Positions 63,771 to 64,000 of a stretch of 64,000 nt of DNA are shown here, one piece after another; positions within the stretch are counted from its first letter, which is position 1, and each line of letters begins with the position of its first letter. This DNA is from Acinetobacter amyesii (GTDB lineage Bacteria > Pseudomonadota > Gammaproteobacteria > Pseudomonadales > Moraxellaceae), in contig NZ_MVKX01000003.1 in NCBI RefSeq assembly GCF_002018365.1, forward strand, positions 124,001-188,000, given 5' to 3'. The translations under genes and the position numbers were made by a program. The notes beneath the pieces were generated by a model, which saw nothing but the letters and a program-made list of their open reading frames with translations, made no database searches and was not told where the DNA came from.

Positions 63771-63881
63771 AGAACGCCTCATACCTATATTTTTATTGGA
63801 AATTCATCGCTTTTTTCTTGGAACACTGTATAAAGAAATTGATCAAAAGAAAAGCAAAAATATGTATATCACAAAAGCAAA

Positions 63882-63912
63882 ACCCGAGTTCTGCATCCTG
63901 CAAAACTCGGGT
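63882..63912 (-). terminator. Terminator of the gene entering from the right edge
   Basis: ACCCGAGTT / AACTCGGGT with an inner TGCA/TGCA pair; minus strand then reads TTTGCTTTTG. Confidence 0.65.
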
Positions 63913-63943
63913 CTATGAGGTTGTGCTTTCACAAGTATTCTTT

Positions 63944-64000
63944 TTATTTTTTATTGGCTTTCCTTTCCTGCATCCGTTCCGTGATGCTTCCATCGGCTTC
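63944..64000 (-). CDS. C-terminal end of an unidentified gene, cut by window edge
   Basis: Minus-strand frame open from base 64000 to TAA at 63944, giving 18 residues ending MQERKANKK. A terminator-like hairpin follows 30 bp later, which supports a real gene end. Too short to identify. Confidence 0.4.
   Translation of the reverse strand, partial: EADGSITERMQERKANKK

Noticed and set aside
63706-63918. 70-aa + strand frame near the right edge
   Set aside because: It overlaps the small membrane protein gene and a terminator hairpin, and shows no ribosome site.

Overview
The window reads as a stretch of chromosome from an Acinetobacter species (Gammaproteobacteria, Moraxellales). This rests on AT-rich codon use, the gene set (metX-metW-Sel1, PiuA-PiuC, tonB-exbB-exbD, class I FumA, SlyX back to back with Uup) and the protein sequences; the species cannot be named. 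I see no tRNA, rRNA, CRISPR array, prophage or insertion sequence. Most of the window is core housekeeping DNA with short intergenic gaps and many clear rho-independent terminators.

Region by region: 1-5 kb is a phosphate-acquisition block: a class A acid phosphatase (5' end outside the window), an OprD-type porin plus the Tat-exported phosphatase PhoD behind a PhoB-type promoter, a GNAT acetyltransferase, a 13-copy octamer repeat, and a tiny unit in which a second PhoB-type promoter drives a 28-residue membrane peptide or small RNA with its own terminator. 5-11 kb holds fumA, a lipoprotein and tig-clpP-clpX. 11-18 kb is iron uptake: a FepA/PirA-like receptor, then PiuA-PiuC and an FMN-dependent alpha-hydroxy-acid oxidase, with Fur-like palindromes before both receptors. 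18-24 kb has leuA, metX-metW-Sel1, rdgB, a zinc-ribbon membrane protein and an AEC permease. 24-29 kb carries tatABC, followed by phoX behind a third PhoB-type promoter. 29-36 kb: lgt, small membrane proteins, an orphan CHAP-type amidase, thyA, folA, a DUF4105 protein, a META-domain lipoprotein and msrA. 36-38 kb: tonB-exbB-exbD. 38-48 kb: purU, a TetR regulator with a divergent aldehyde dehydrogenase, rpmB-rpmG, a CPA2 antiporter, small conserved proteins and a UvrD/Rep helicase. 48-64 kb: an S41 protease, glycerate kinase, an AhpD-like protein, HdeD, a NYN/OST-HTH protein with a metzincin-like partner, topA, slyX/uup, a short-chain dehydrogenase, a LpxL-like acyltransferase with a GT4 glycosyltransferase, and a partial gene at the right edge.

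Two networks tie the genes together. The phosphate network has three promoters with the same design (11-bp TTGTCAT-type repeats, then exactly 10 nt, then a -10 element); its enzymes PhoD and PhoX carry twin-arginine signals, and tatABC lies directly upstream of phoX. The iron network has Fur-like 15-bp palindromes upstream of the two receptors and of tonB, whose products would energise those receptors. The least explained item, and the best candidate for something undescribed, is the 28-codon unit at 4688-4857.
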